Origin: Lamprobacter modestohalophilus
Lineage (GTDB): Bacteria > Pseudomonadota > Gammaproteobacteria > Chromatiales > Chromatiaceae
DNA: 64,000 bases
NCBI RefSeq assembly: GCF_016583905.1
Contig: NZ_NRRY01000005.1
Span: forward strand, 100,550 to 164,549
Direction of reading: 5' to 3'
In this document: positions 35,953 through 44,938 of the stretch, piece after piece
Position numbering within the stretch: position 1 is the first letter of the stretch
Layout of the letters: every line of letters starts with the position of its first letter
The notes under the pieces: generated by a model
Databases searched by the model: none
What the model was told of the DNA's origin: nothing
The model's input: the letters and a program-made list of their open reading frames with translations, nothing else
Translations under genes and position numbers: made by a program

Positions 35953-37221
35953 TCAAGCAGACACATGATCGGCCTCAACCGCCTCTAGCAGCCGCTCATA
36001 GACCAGGGGAAAGCTATAGGCGACGCGGTTCCAGGAAGGGATGAGCTTGGCCTCCTGGGGCCCCTTGGTCTGCATCCAGGCATCCCAGAGGAACCCGCGG
36101 AAATGCCCGGCAGCCGCCTCTTCTTGATAGAGATCGTAGGAGAGGTCGTTCACATCCGCGTCATAGCTGTACTTTCGCACGTAGGTCAGCGCCGTCTGGT
36201 AGTAGGTATGCAGCAACATGTCGACATAGGCATCGTCGAGCGGGACACCATGCGAGCGCATGTAGGTCAGATAGAACTTGGCGATGTCGACCACCATCCG
36301 ATGCAGCCCCTTGGACGTATCGTCGGGCGACAACTCCTGGTGCTTGTGCTCGTAATTCGCGGCCAGATCGATCTGCGCAACCTGTCGGCGCGTCAGCTGA
36401 TCGTAGACCTGTGACAGGGTTGCCACCTCGAGCCCCCAGTCATAGGCAATGTTGAGGCCCCGCGCGAGGTCTGAGGTAAAGCAGAATTCGCCGGCCAACG
36501 GATACTTGAATCCGCGGTGGTACTCGAAAAAGCGTTGCAGCTCGGGCAGCCCCTGATTACACATCACGCGTGACAGCGTATCGACGAAGGGGGTCACGAA
36601 CAGCCGGGTCACTCGCCCTTTCATCGAGCGCTCACTCGGCGAGATCCGCGCGTAGTAGCCTTTGCAGAACTGGAACGCGTTGTTCGGGTTAGCAACCGGC
36701 TCGATCAGCCGGCCGAGCATGGTGCGGTCGTAGGTGACGATGTCGCAATCGTGCAAGGCAATGGTATTGGCCTCCGCGCGCGCAAACAGATAGCCCAGGG
36801 TCACCCACACCGATTGCCCCTTGCCTTGCTGACCCGTCGGTATGCCGCGCTCGCCCAGCTCAGACAACAACCCCTGGACGCGCGGCCCGTCGACCCAGAC
36901 CACCCGAACCAGACAATCCGACCTCGCCAAGCGTCCGAAATAGGCCTGCGCCTCGCGGAACTGTTGCTCCTCAGGTGCCCCGCCGAGGGCGACGACGATA
37001 CTGCGGAGATAACGCACCTCAGCGATCCGCTCGACGATCCGATCAAGCACATCGCCGTTACTGATCTCGCTGAACAGTGAGGGCAGCAGCAGGCACATAT
37101 GATCCTGCTTGGCATGCGCCTCGAGCTTGCACTCCAGCCGTGTCAGATAATGATCGGCATCAAAGGCTTCATGCAGCCCGTGCAGGGTCGTGATCTGGGG
37201 CTCTTGGTGAAAATCGGCCAT
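35953..37221 (-). CDS. gpgS: Glucosyl-3-phosphoglycerate synthase-like glycosyltransferase (GT81)
   Basis: Expected to form glucosyl-3-phosphoglycerate from NDP-glucose and 3-phosphoglycerate, the first step to the compatible solute glucosylglycerate. The 422-residue protein has a GT-A fold: LLLPSLFSEISNGD near 44, SIVVALGGAPEEQQF near 75, GKGQSVWVTLGYLFA near 134 and the metal-binding DCD at 158-160 in ALHDCDIVTYDRTML. The acceptor region has CKGYYARIS and GEFCFTSDLARGLNIAYDWG. Length and motifs match this family more than mannosylglycerate enzymes. No GpgP phosphatase is in the window. Substrate identity is by family only. Confidence 0.85.
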   Translation of the reverse strand: MADFHQEPQITTLHGLHEAFDADHYLTRLECKLEAHAKQDHMCLLLPSLFSEISNGDVLDRIVERIAEVRYLRSIVVALGGAPEEQQFREAQAYFGRLARSDCLVRVVWVDGPRVQGLLSELGERGIPTGQQGKGQSVWVTLGYLFARAEANTIALHDCDIVTYDRTMLGRLIEPVANPNNAFQFCKGYYARISPSERSMKGRVTRLFVTPFVDTLSRVMCNQGLPELQRFFEYHRGFKYPLAGEFCFTSDLARGLNIAYDWGLEVATLSQVYDQLTRRQVAQIDLAANYEHKHQELSPDDTSKGLHRMVVDIAKFYLTYMRSHGVPLDDAYVDMLLHTYYQTALTYVRKYSYDADVNDLSYDLYQEEAAAGHFRGFLWDAWMQTKGPQEAKLIPSWNRVAYSFPLVYERLLEAVEADHVSA

Positions 37222-37353
37222 GCGCTATCAACTCCTGCCGTGGATTGCGGCACGATTGACCGCAGGCGCAGCCGACCAGACACACCAGCCAGCTGCTTGA
37301 TCATCGTGAACTAGGTGCCCAGCGAAGTGGCGCTGGTCGCGCGATGGCGCAGG

Positions 37354-37641
37354 TTATTCATGCGCAATCGGCTTGTCGGTGAACAGGTAATCCTTGAGTT
37401 CGTCGTCGAATTTCGAGTCCCGCCGCCGAATCCACTCGAGCACCATCGCCGCATGCTCCTTCTCTTCATCGCGGTTGTGCGCCAAGATCGCGCGCAGTTC
37501 CGCATCCTTGCACGCATCGACGCGCTGGTTGTACCAGTCGACGGCCTCGAGCTCCTCCATCAGCGACAGGATCGCGCGGTGCATATCGCGCGTTTCGTCC
37601 GACAGTTCAGTGATCGGCTCGTGATAACCCTCGTTGGACAT
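37354..37641 (-). CDS. Encapsulated-ferritin-like protein (EncFtn family), no cargo-loading tail
   Basis: The 95-residue two-helix protein has the ferroxidase residues of the Rhodospirillum rubrum EncFtn family at a constant offset of two: Glu29 and Glu32 (LMEELEAVDWY), Trp36, Tyr37, Glu60 and His63 (RDEEKEHAAMVLEWIRR). EncFtn oxidises Fe(II) and normally works inside an encapsulin shell. Here the protein ends at DYLFTDKPIAHE, just where the family continues into a Gly-rich linker and targeting peptide. No encapsulin gene is adjacent. It may act free in the cytoplasm. It is between the SPFH pair and gpgS on the same strand. Confidence 0.9.
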   Translation of the reverse strand: MSNEGYHEPITELSDETRDMHRAILSLMEELEAVDWYNQRVDACKDAELRAILAHNRDEEKEHAAMVLEWIRRRDSKFDDELKDYLFTDKPIAHE

Positions 37642-37818
37642 CGCTTGTCTCCGAAGCTGGGGCCGCGGCAGGCGACCCTGGAATATACCTGGAATGAACC
37701 TAGATGAAACGAGCGGGGCCGAGCCAAAACAGCTGCGCCTCCGCTAGACGCATTGTCCGAGCCCACGCGAAAAATTACAACGCGCGTTGACCCTATTGAA
37801 ACTTGATGAAACCTGATA

Positions 37819-38769
37819 TCAGGAGAAGGCGCTCGCGTCCAGAGACAATCCCGAGGCCGCAGCACGACCGGCGCTGGTCCCATGGCCTACCGCACCAACC
37901 GAGACCAGCACCTGGGCGTCGCGCGGCAGCACATCGACCTCGGCACCGGAGGCGATCAGCTGTTCTGTCTCCATCACCTCCATCACCGCCGCCAGCGTTT
38001 CCGGGTCCTCGCGCGCGATCTCATTCAGGGCCTCACCGACCACCCGCGGCCGGGTTGCCGCCGCCTCGGCCATCTTCTGTGAGACCTTGAAGGCGGTCTC
38101 GCTCTTGATCAGGCCGACCCGGTTATCGCCGTCCTGCTTCATCGCACTGGTGACCTGGATCAGGCGCTTGACCACCTTTTCGGTGATGTTATCGACCATC
38201 TGCCGATCGGTAAAAGCGACCTTGCGGATATACACCGAGCCCAGCTTGTAGCCCCACTTCTCCGATAAGGGCGAGACCGTCGCCCTAACCTTGCGGCTGA
38301 GCTGATGCCGATCCTCGAGCATCTTGTCCATCTCCAGGTTCGACAGCGTCGAGATGGTAGAGCTGGCGACGTTAGCCTGCAGCGAGCCCTCCGGGTTGGC
38401 GTTGGTGAACAGGTAGGCCACGGGGTCGCAGACCTGCATCTCGTACCAGATGCCAACCCCCATCGGCGTGCCCTCCTCCGAGTTCACCATCAGATCACGC
38501 AAGTAATACTGTCGCAGCGCGGTGTTCACCAGATAGCGCTTGCCAAAGAAGGCCACCAACAGGGCCTTGGGACCGAAATAGGCGATCGGAAAGCGCAGTC
38601 CAGGCTCATCGAGGGTGCCGATGACCTTACCGAACAGCGTAAATACCTGCGATTCGCGCTCGCGCACGACGGCATAGAGGCCGAGCTGCCTAGCAATGCC
38701 CAGAACGGCCGGGATGGCGATGATGCCAAGCACGAAGGCAATCAATGGGGCGAAGTCAGAAACCGGCAT
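37819..38769 (-). CDS. SPFH domain membrane protein (second of a pair)
   Basis: The 316-residue protein has an N-terminal membrane helix (LIAFVLGIIAIPAVLGIARQ) and an SPFH/band 7 domain (VRERESQVFTLFGKVIGTL to about 260) with the conserved GVGIWYEMQVCDPVAYLF and KVVKRLIQVTSAMKQDGDNR. It resembles stomatin/flotillin-type scaffolds more than HflK or HflC. The start is 2 bases after the stop of the first SPFH gene, so the two are a translational pair and perhaps form a mixed ring, as HflK and HflC do. Partner protease or target is unknown. Confidence 0.9.
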   Translation of the reverse strand: MPVSDFAPLIAFVLGIIAIPAVLGIARQLGLYAVVRERESQVFTLFGKVIGTLDEPGLRFPIAYFGPKALLVAFFGKRYLVNTALRQYYLRDLMVNSEEGTPMGVGIWYEMQVCDPVAYLFTNANPEGSLQANVASSTISTLSNLEMDKMLEDRHQLSRKVRATVSPLSEKWGYKLGSVYIRKVAFTDRQMVDNITEKVVKRLIQVTSAMKQDGDNRVGLIKSETAFKVSQKMAEAAATRPRVVGEALNEIAREDPETLAAVMEVMETEQLIASGAEVDVLPRDAQVLVSVGAVGHGTSAGRAAASGLSLDASAFS

Positions 38770-38771
38770 GG

Positions 38772-39851
38772 TTAGGCTCCTCCGCGCGAAGCATGATCAG
38801 CGCCGGCAGTTCCGGCAGTTCCGGCACTTCCAGCAGCTCCGGTCACGATCGCTGCACCTTCATGGGCGGTCGGACCCGCAACCTGCACGATGCGTTTTGC
38901 CTGCTTCAGGAGCGGGATACGCATGTTACGGATGTAGGCGCTCAAGGCGGCCGCACCCCCTGTGCGCTTAATGCCCATCAAGGTCGCCGCCAGCTCGCGC
39001 AGCGGCGCCACCTCGGCCTGGGCATTATTGCTGGCAATATCGACGGCCCGATTGCTCATGGTGATCTGCTGCTCCGCATCGGCGCGCGCGGTGCTGATAT
39101 CGGCAGCGACCTGATTCCGTGTGCTATTGATCGCCGAGAGGGCGCGGTCGACCTCGTGCGGTGGGTCGATCTGGGTAATCAAGGCCGCATCCAGCTCGAT
39201 CCCATAGCGCGCTGCCGTGGAGCGACACTGGCTCTCCATGTAGTCGTTGAGCAGTGGCAGATTCTTGCGCAGGTCGTTGATCGAGACCCCTTCGGTCAGA
39301 TCCACCGTCGCGGCCCCCGCCTCGCCTGAGACATCGCCGGTGTCGACCAGGCTCTGCCCTTTCGGGTCGACGAAGTTCGCAATCCGCTCGCGCAGCACCG
39401 CGATGAAGTAGCCCATCACGTGCTCGAGGGGGCTATCGACGCCGAAACAGTTGGCGTAGAGATTACCCTCGGCGACGCGGAAGCGGATCTGGCCGTCGAC
39501 GCCGGTGGTGAGATTATCCTTGGTCACCGCTTCGATCGTGGTCTGGCGTTTGGTTGGGTCCCAGGTCAGATCAATCGACTGGGTCGCGACATCGACCTTA
39601 TAGACTTCTTGCCAGGGCCACTTGAAGTAGGGCCCACCCGGGCCGATCACTCGCAACTGCGGGAAACGATAGCGCTCCCGCTCGTCTTCATTGAGGCTCT
39701 CGTCGGCGACCCATTGCTCGCCGAGGCGCACGGCGCGACCAAAGGACGTAAGGACCGCGCGCTCGTTCGGCTTCACAGTATAGAGCGCCCGGATGAAGAC
39801 CTTAACGACGACGTAGACAACAACACCCAGAAGGAAGGAAGCGAGCAGCAT
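38772..39851 (-). CDS. SPFH domain membrane protein (first of a pair)
   Basis: The 359-residue protein has a membrane helix at its N-terminus (LLASFLLGVVVYVVVKVFIR), then an SPFH domain (KPNERAVLTSFGRAVRLGEQ) with FKWPWQEVYKVDVATQ near 95 and QIRFRVAEGNLYANCFGVDS near 140. A helical region follows (AADISTARADAEQQITMSNR). It ends with an Ala/Gly/Thr-rich tail (GAAGSAGTAGTAGADHASRG). The ATG at 39851 shares one base with the stop of the L,D-transpeptidase gene (TGATG), so translation is likely coupled. A TTG one codon earlier is possible. Confidence 0.9.
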   Translation of the reverse strand: MLLASFLLGVVVYVVVKVFIRALYTVKPNERAVLTSFGRAVRLGEQWVADESLNEDERERYRFPQLRVIGPGGPYFKWPWQEVYKVDVATQSIDLTWDPTKRQTTIEAVTKDNLTTGVDGQIRFRVAEGNLYANCFGVDSPLEHVMGYFIAVLRERIANFVDPKGQSLVDTGDVSGEAGAATVDLTEGVSINDLRKNLPLLNDYMESQCRSTAARYGIELDAALITQIDPPHEVDRALSAINSTRNQVAADISTARADAEQQITMSNRAVDIASNNAQAEVAPLRELAATLMGIKRTGGAAALSAYIRNMRIPLLKQAKRIVQVAGPTAHEGAAIVTGAAGSAGTAGTAGADHASRGGA

Positions 39852-41983
39852 CAAAACCCCCGTGACTGGACGCGCTCATTGGCATCCGTCGCTTGCTTGC
39901 TGGAATCCTGTGAACGCCAGCTCATCATCGGCTGGTCGAGACTCAGGTCGGCACTGGTGAAGCGCTCAGAGGCGCGTTGGGATGGGCGGCTTAAGCTCGG
40001 CGCGGGCGTTGCCGCGAGCGCGGGGAAGACCTCAGACGCCTGCAGGTTCATCGATAAGTCCCACCAAGGCTCTTGCGCGGGCTGTTGATTTGACGATGCT
40101 TCCGGCGAAGAGGCATCCGGCTGACTCGAGTCCGGCGCCCGCCCGGCACTTCGTGCCGCCCTCGGCGCGGCCTGATCGGGCGACAACAACTCAGCCTGGC
40201 CGTCATGCTGAGCATTTACGGTTGCCTTGAGCCCCGCTTCAGCCGCCCCGCTGGACGCGACCGGCTCAGCCGTCTTAGCGGTGGCGGTTGGCGTTGGCAT
40301 CGCCGTAGTCGTCGCCGGAGACTGCAGCTCGGGCTCAGTCACTGGGGCCTCGACCTCACTAAAAACTAAGCGGTCAGCTCGGCTGGGGCCACCAAGCCTG
40401 GAGAGCAAGCTTGCGTCGCGCTGATAGAGGTCGTTCCGAAACCCGACCCGACCCTGCTCATCAGCGCGCGCAGTCAAGTAGTAGAGGAGCACGGGCAGGT
40501 GCTCGTCGAGATTCACATAGCGGGTGCGGCCGCTATCGACGACGCGATTGATCGCGCTCATGTCCCAATTCTGGCTGACCAGAACCTCTCGAGCCAGGTC
40601 TAAGGGCTCCTGAACGCGCACGCAGCCGTGACTGTAAGCGCGGCGACCGCGCGCGAAGAGATGGCGGCTGGGTGTGTCGTGCAGATAGATCGCATGACCA
40701 TTCGGAAACATGAACTTGACTTTTCCAAGCGCGTTCTTTGGGCCAGGCTGCTGGACAAGGCGGTAGCGACGATGATCAGTCGGATTCGACGGATAGGCGC
40801 GCCGACCGGTGCGCCGATCGATCACATGGTAGTCACTCGGGACACCGCGCATCTTCTTCTGGATCGAAGACGGCACCGACCAGGTCGGGTTGAACACCAA
40901 ATGCTCCATCTCGTCGCGGAACATCGGCGTCTGATTCTCGTCGGTGCCGACAACGGCCCGCGTGCTCCAAACCAGCTGCTGGTCACGCACCAGCTCGAGC
41001 TGGTAGGCGGCAATGTCGACCAGCAAGTAATCATGCGGTAGCTCGTGGTAGAGCCAGCGCATCCGCTCCAGGTTGGCGCGAATCGCTGCGAGACTCTCAT
41101 CCAGCGGGCGATTCAAGGCAGCCAGAGTGCGTGGCCCAATCACCCCATCTGGCGCCAAGCCGGAACGCTTCTGGAACTCCCGCAGCGCCTCATAGAGGGC
41201 CTTGTCATAGATATCCGGATCCGCCGTCGGCGGGAAGTCATCACCATCGAGCAACGCGAGCTGTTCGCGAATTCGCGGCACGCGCGAATCGCGCATACCA
41301 ATCTTGAGGTTGGGCCCAGCAGGGAGCGGCGTCCAACCGCCCTCGTCCTGCAGCCGCTCACTCAGCGACAAATAGCGCGCATAGCCGAGCTTGAGCTGCT
41401 CGTAGAAGGGCGCATGCGGTAGAACCGCGTCGACTGCTGCCGACAGTTCATCCGCAGCAAGAACCTCCTGTATCTCGGCCTGCAGCGCGGCGGCATCGAC
41501 CGAGGCGACGAAAGTCCAATCGGGGTTGATCTCTTTGGGGTTGTACTTGCCGTACTGAAGATGATGCAGATAGCGGAGTAAGGTGTCGCTGAGGATCAGG
41601 TCGGCGCGCCAGCGTGCGGCGCTGTTGTCACTCGCATCAAGATCATGCGCCGCCAACAGCCCCTGAATCGCGTCTACATTAAAGTCCTTGGCGTCTAGGC
41701 CGTGGGCGACGCTGTCTTGCGCGAGACCGAGCATCGAGGCGGCCTGAGCAGGGCTCCACGCGTGGCTAAAACCGCGCGCCGCATAAAACTCGCGCAGCAG
41801 GCGCGGAGAGAACAGCGACAGATCCTCCATCGCCTGCTCGAGCGCGTCGTCAACATTCACGGCAGCGACCGCAGCGTCCTCCCGATCTTGCGCGAAAAGA
41901 CAGGACGGGCCGAGCATCGCTACGGAGAACCCGATCAGTAGACAACCGATCGGAAAGGTGCCGACCGGGAAGTAGTTCGACAT
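39851..41983 (-). CDS. L,D-transpeptidase with peptidoglycan-binding domain (YcbB-like)
   Basis: Forms 3-3 cross-links in peptidoglycan. The 710-residue protein has a signal peptide (PIGCLLIGFSVAMLGPSCLF), an N-terminal scaffold region (about 50-230), a PG_binding_1 domain (YEALREFQKRSGLAPDGVIG near 265) and a YkuD catalytic domain with HLFARGRRAYSHGCVRVQEP, catalytic Cys454. Residues about 540-710 form a disordered Ala/Pro/Ser/Gln-rich tail that standard members lack. The ATG at 41983 is preferred to an ATG nine codons earlier. It is coupled to the SPFH pair downstream and lies 69 bases after spoVR. Confidence 0.93.
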   Translation of the reverse strand: MSNYFPVGTFPIGCLLIGFSVAMLGPSCLFAQDREDAAVAAVNVDDALEQAMEDLSLFSPRLLREFYAARGFSHAWSPAQAASMLGLAQDSVAHGLDAKDFNVDAIQGLLAAHDLDASDNSAARWRADLILSDTLLRYLHHLQYGKYNPKEINPDWTFVASVDAAALQAEIQEVLAADELSAAVDAVLPHAPFYEQLKLGYARYLSLSERLQDEGGWTPLPAGPNLKIGMRDSRVPRIREQLALLDGDDFPPTADPDIYDKALYEALREFQKRSGLAPDGVIGPRTLAALNRPLDESLAAIRANLERMRWLYHELPHDYLLVDIAAYQLELVRDQQLVWSTRAVVGTDENQTPMFRDEMEHLVFNPTWSVPSSIQKKMRGVPSDYHVIDRRTGRRAYPSNPTDHRRYRLVQQPGPKNALGKVKFMFPNGHAIYLHDTPSRHLFARGRRAYSHGCVRVQEPLDLAREVLVSQNWDMSAINRVVDSGRTRYVNLDEHLPVLLYYLTARADEQGRVGFRNDLYQRDASLLSRLGGPSRADRLVFSEVEAPVTEPELQSPATTTAMPTPTATAKTAEPVASSGAAEAGLKATVNAQHDGQAELLSPDQAAPRAARSAGRAPDSSQPDASSPEASSNQQPAQEPWWDLSMNLQASEVFPALAATPAPSLSRPSQRASERFTSADLSLDQPMMSWRSQDSSKQATDANERVQSRGF

Positions 41984-42052
41984 CGACCGCGTACCCCGTT
42001 TGGTGATCAAATGCCTCGTCTTCCCGACCCAATCTGTGCCAAAAGCGCCCGA

Positions 42053-43546
42053 TTAGGTCTCTCCGACGAGCTGAACGCGACCATGCTCGTCGACTGCTTC
42101 CATACGCACGTCAAAGCCCCACAGGCGGTGGATGTGCTTCAGCATCTCGTCGAGAGAATCGCCTAATGGGCGACGATTGTACCGAAAGTGCCGCAGCGTC
42201 AGTGAACGATCGCCACGCACATCGACGTTGTAGACTTGGATGTTGGGCTCACGACTGCCGAGGTTGTATTGATCAGCGAGCCGTTGCCGAAGTTGCCGGT
42301 AACCGGTCTCTTCGTGGATCGCGGTGATCTCAAGCGTGTCTTCGCGATCGTCGTCAGAGACTGCAAACATGCGGAATTCGCGCATCAGATGTGGCGACAG
42401 GAACTGCGCAATGAAGCTCTCGTCTTTGAAGTTGCGCATCGCGAAGTCGAGTGTCTTCAGCCAATCCTGTCCTGCCATGTCGGGGAACCAGTAGCGGTCC
42501 TCGTCAGTCGGCTCTTCGCAGATGCGACGAATATCCCGCATCATCGCAAAACCGAGCGCATAAGGATTGATGCCACTGTAGTACGGAGAATCGAACGACG
42601 GCTGATAGACGACGTTGGTGTGCGACTGCAGCACCTCCATCATGAAACCGTCGCCGACCATGCCCTGATCGTAGAGCCGATTGAGCAGGGTGTAATGCCA
42701 GAACGTTGCCCAGCCTTCGTTCATGACCTGGGTCTGGCGCTGCGGATAGAAATACTGTGCGACCCGTCGCACGATGCGCACGATCTCGCGCTGCCAGGGC
42801 TCGAGTAGCGGCGCGTTCTTCTCGATAAAATAGAGCAGGTTCTCCTGCGGCTCAGCCGGAAAACGACGCTCATCGAGCTGCCCTTCTTCCTTATCAATCA
42901 CCGGCAAGGTGCGCCAGAGATCGTTCACCTGAGACTGCAGATAGTTCTCCCGTTCGGCCTGCCGCCGTTTTTCTTCCGCCATCGACAAGGGAGAAGGCCG
43001 CCGATAACGATCGACGCCATAATTCATCAGGGCATGACAGGAGTCGAGCAGGAGCTCGACCTGCTCAGTACCATAACGCTCTTCACACTCGGCAATGTAA
43101 TTGCGCGCGAAGACCAAGTAATCGATGATGGCGTCGGCGCTTGTCCAGGTTCGGAATAGATAGTTGCCCTTGAAGAAGCTGTTGTGGCCGTAGCAGGCAT
43201 GCGCGATCACCAACGCCTGCATCGGCAGGGTGTTCTCCTCCATCAGATAGGCGATGCAGGGATCGGAGTTGATCACGATCTCATAGGCCAGACCCATCTG
43301 CCCGCGGCGGTAGGTCTGCTCGGTCGCAACGAACTGCTTCCCATACGACCAATGATGGTAGTTGATCGGCAGCCCCACCGAGGAATAGGCGTCGATCATC
43401 TGCTCCGATGAGATCACCTCGACCTGATTGGCATAGGTATCGAGACCAAACTCATCGCTCGCCACCCGCGCGATCGCTTGATCAAAGCGTTTCAGTAGCG
43501 GAAAGGTCCACTCGGAACTATCGGAAATGATCCGGTTGCTTGCCAT
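42053..43546 (-). CDS. spoVR: SpoVR family protein (YcgB-like)
   Basis: Conserved protein of unclear biochemical role, linked to stationary-phase survival and to PrkA kinase. The 497-residue sequence is typical: EVISSEQMIDAYSSVGLPI near 44, YEIVINSDPCIAYLMEENTL near 88, HACYGHNSFFKGNYLF near 115, RQTQVMNEGWATFWHYTLLN near 276 and NPYALGFAMMRDIRRI near 325. The His/Glu-rich motifs suggest a metalloenzyme. It is 12 bases after yeaH; prkA-yeaH-spoVR is a widely conserved trio. Confidence 0.95.
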   Translation of the reverse strand: MASNRIISDSSEWTFPLLKRFDQAIARVASDEFGLDTYANQVEVISSEQMIDAYSSVGLPINYHHWSYGKQFVATEQTYRRGQMGLAYEIVINSDPCIAYLMEENTLPMQALVIAHACYGHNSFFKGNYLFRTWTSADAIIDYLVFARNYIAECEERYGTEQVELLLDSCHALMNYGVDRYRRPSPLSMAEEKRRQAERENYLQSQVNDLWRTLPVIDKEEGQLDERRFPAEPQENLLYFIEKNAPLLEPWQREIVRIVRRVAQYFYPQRQTQVMNEGWATFWHYTLLNRLYDQGMVGDGFMMEVLQSHTNVVYQPSFDSPYYSGINPYALGFAMMRDIRRICEEPTDEDRYWFPDMAGQDWLKTLDFAMRNFKDESFIAQFLSPHLMREFRMFAVSDDDREDTLEITAIHEETGYRQLRQRLADQYNLGSREPNIQVYNVDVRGDRSLTLRHFRYNRRPLGDSLDEMLKHIHRLWGFDVRMEAVDEHGRVQLVGET

Positions 43547-43558
43547 AGCGATTTGACA

Positions 43559-44830
43559 CTAAGCCTCTTGTCTTTTGAAGAGCTCTCGGAACACCGGAAA
43601 GATGTCATCGGCGCCGTTGATCTCTTCCATCGCGAAGTGCCGATGCACCGCTTTCACGTCTTGATAGGCGTACCACAGGCTTTGATGCTGCCGCGGCGTG
43701 ATCTCAACGTAGGCGTAATAGCGGATCAGCGGCAGTAGATCCTGAATCAGCAGATCACGACAGATACTCGAGTCGGAATCCCAGTTATCGCCATCCGACG
43801 CCTGCGCGGCATAGATGTTCCAGGACTCGGAATCGTATCGGTCCCGAATCACCTCATGGGCCAGCTGCAATGCGCTGGACACCACCGTACCACCGGTTTC
43901 ACGTGAGTAGAAGAACTCTTGCTCATCGACCTCTTGCGCAATGGTGTGATGGCGGATAAAGACGACATCGATCTTGTCATAGTTGCGCTGCAGGAAGAGG
44001 TACAACAGGATGAAGAAGCGCTTCGCAAGATTCTTGCGCACCTGATCCATCGAGCCGGAGACATCCATGATGCAGAGCATCACCGCCTTACTCGTCGGCT
44101 CGGGGAGCTTGGTGAAGGATTGGTAGCGCAGATCGAAGGTATCGATGAAGGGCAATGCCGCGATGCGGGTCTTGAGCCGATCGATCTCCTCGCGCAGCGC
44201 GACAACCTGGGCATCAGTCTCCGCGACCCCAGAGGCCAGCAGTGTCGCCAGTTCCTCTTCGAGCGCGCGGATACGACCGCGATACGGCGCTCCTAACGCC
44301 GTTCGCCGGGCGATGGCACCGCGTAACGAGCGCACCACATCGATGTTGCTCGGCGCGCCCTCGGTCGCATAGCCGGCGCGCACGGTCTTGAACTCGGTAG
44401 TGCCAACCAGTTGGTTGCGCACCAGGTTCGGTAGCTCAAGGTCATCGAATAGAAGATCCAGGAACTCCTCGCGCGACAGCTCGAAGACGAAATCGTCCTC
44501 ACCGCTACCACCGCGGCCAGCGCGCCCCTGCCCGGCCCCTTGACCCTGGCCACCTTCTGGGCGCTGCACCCGGTCACCGGCCTCGAACTCCTTATTGCCC
44601 GGATGGACCATATCCCGCTGACCGCCTGAACCATGATGGAACTGCGGCTCAGAGATGTCCTTAGACGGGATACCGACCTGCTCTCCACCGTCGATATCGG
44701 TGATGCTCCGGCGATTGACCGCATCAGACGCCGCCCGCTTGAGCTGCGTCTTGTAACGCCGCAAGAAGCGCTGCCGATTGACAGTGCTCTTGTTCTTGCT
44801 ATTGAGCCGGCGGTCGATGAAGTGAGACAT
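43559..44830 (-). CDS. yeaH: DUF444 / VWA-like protein (YeaH)
   Basis: Partner of the PrkA kinase. The 423-residue protein has a charged N-terminus ([20 protein letters not shown]) and a Gly/Arg-rich low-complexity segment near 85-115 ([20 protein letters not shown]). A VWA-like domain carries a MIDAS-type DVSGSMDQ near residue 255, with DVVFIRHHT and [16 protein letters not shown]. It lies 108 bases after prkA and 12 before spoVR. Function in detail is unknown; the MIDAS motif suggests divalent-metal-dependent protein binding. Confidence 0.94.
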   Translation of the reverse strand: MSHFIDRRLNSKNKSTVNRQRFLRRYKTQLKRAASDAVNRRSITDIDGGEQVGIPSKDISEPQFHHGSGGQRDMVHPGNKEFEAGDRVQRPEGGQGQGAGQGRAGRGGSGEDDFVFELSREEFLDLLFDDLELPNLVRNQLVGTTEFKTVRAGYATEGAPSNIDVVRSLRGAIARRTALGAPYRGRIRALEEELATLLASGVAETDAQVVALREEIDRLKTRIAALPFIDTFDLRYQSFTKLPEPTSKAVMLCIMDVSGSMDQVRKNLAKRFFILLYLFLQRNYDKIDVVFIRHHTIAQEVDEQEFFYSRETGGTVVSSALQLAHEVIRDRYDSESWNIYAAQASDGDNWDSDSSICRDLLIQDLLPLIRYYAYVEITPRQHQSLWYAYQDVKAVHRHFAMEEINGADDIFPVFRELFKRQEA

Positions 44831-44898
44831 AAGCAGGCGTGTGATTCCGGTTACTCGTGCTTCGTTGGCGCGACGATCGTTGAACTGTCTATTCTGTC

Positions 44899-44931
44899 CG
44901 TTAGCGAGCCGTTAGCGAGCCGTTAGCGCAC
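44899..44931. repeat. 11-bp tandem repeat (three units) between prkA and yeaH
   Basis: CGTTAGCGAGC occurs twice in tandem (44899-44909, 44910-44920), followed by CGTTAGCGCAC (44921-44931), ending just before the prkA stop. The unit length equals that of the repeat at the end of orn, although the sequence differs. Likely replication slippage product. Confidence 0.75.
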
Positions 44932-44938
44932 CGCTAGG

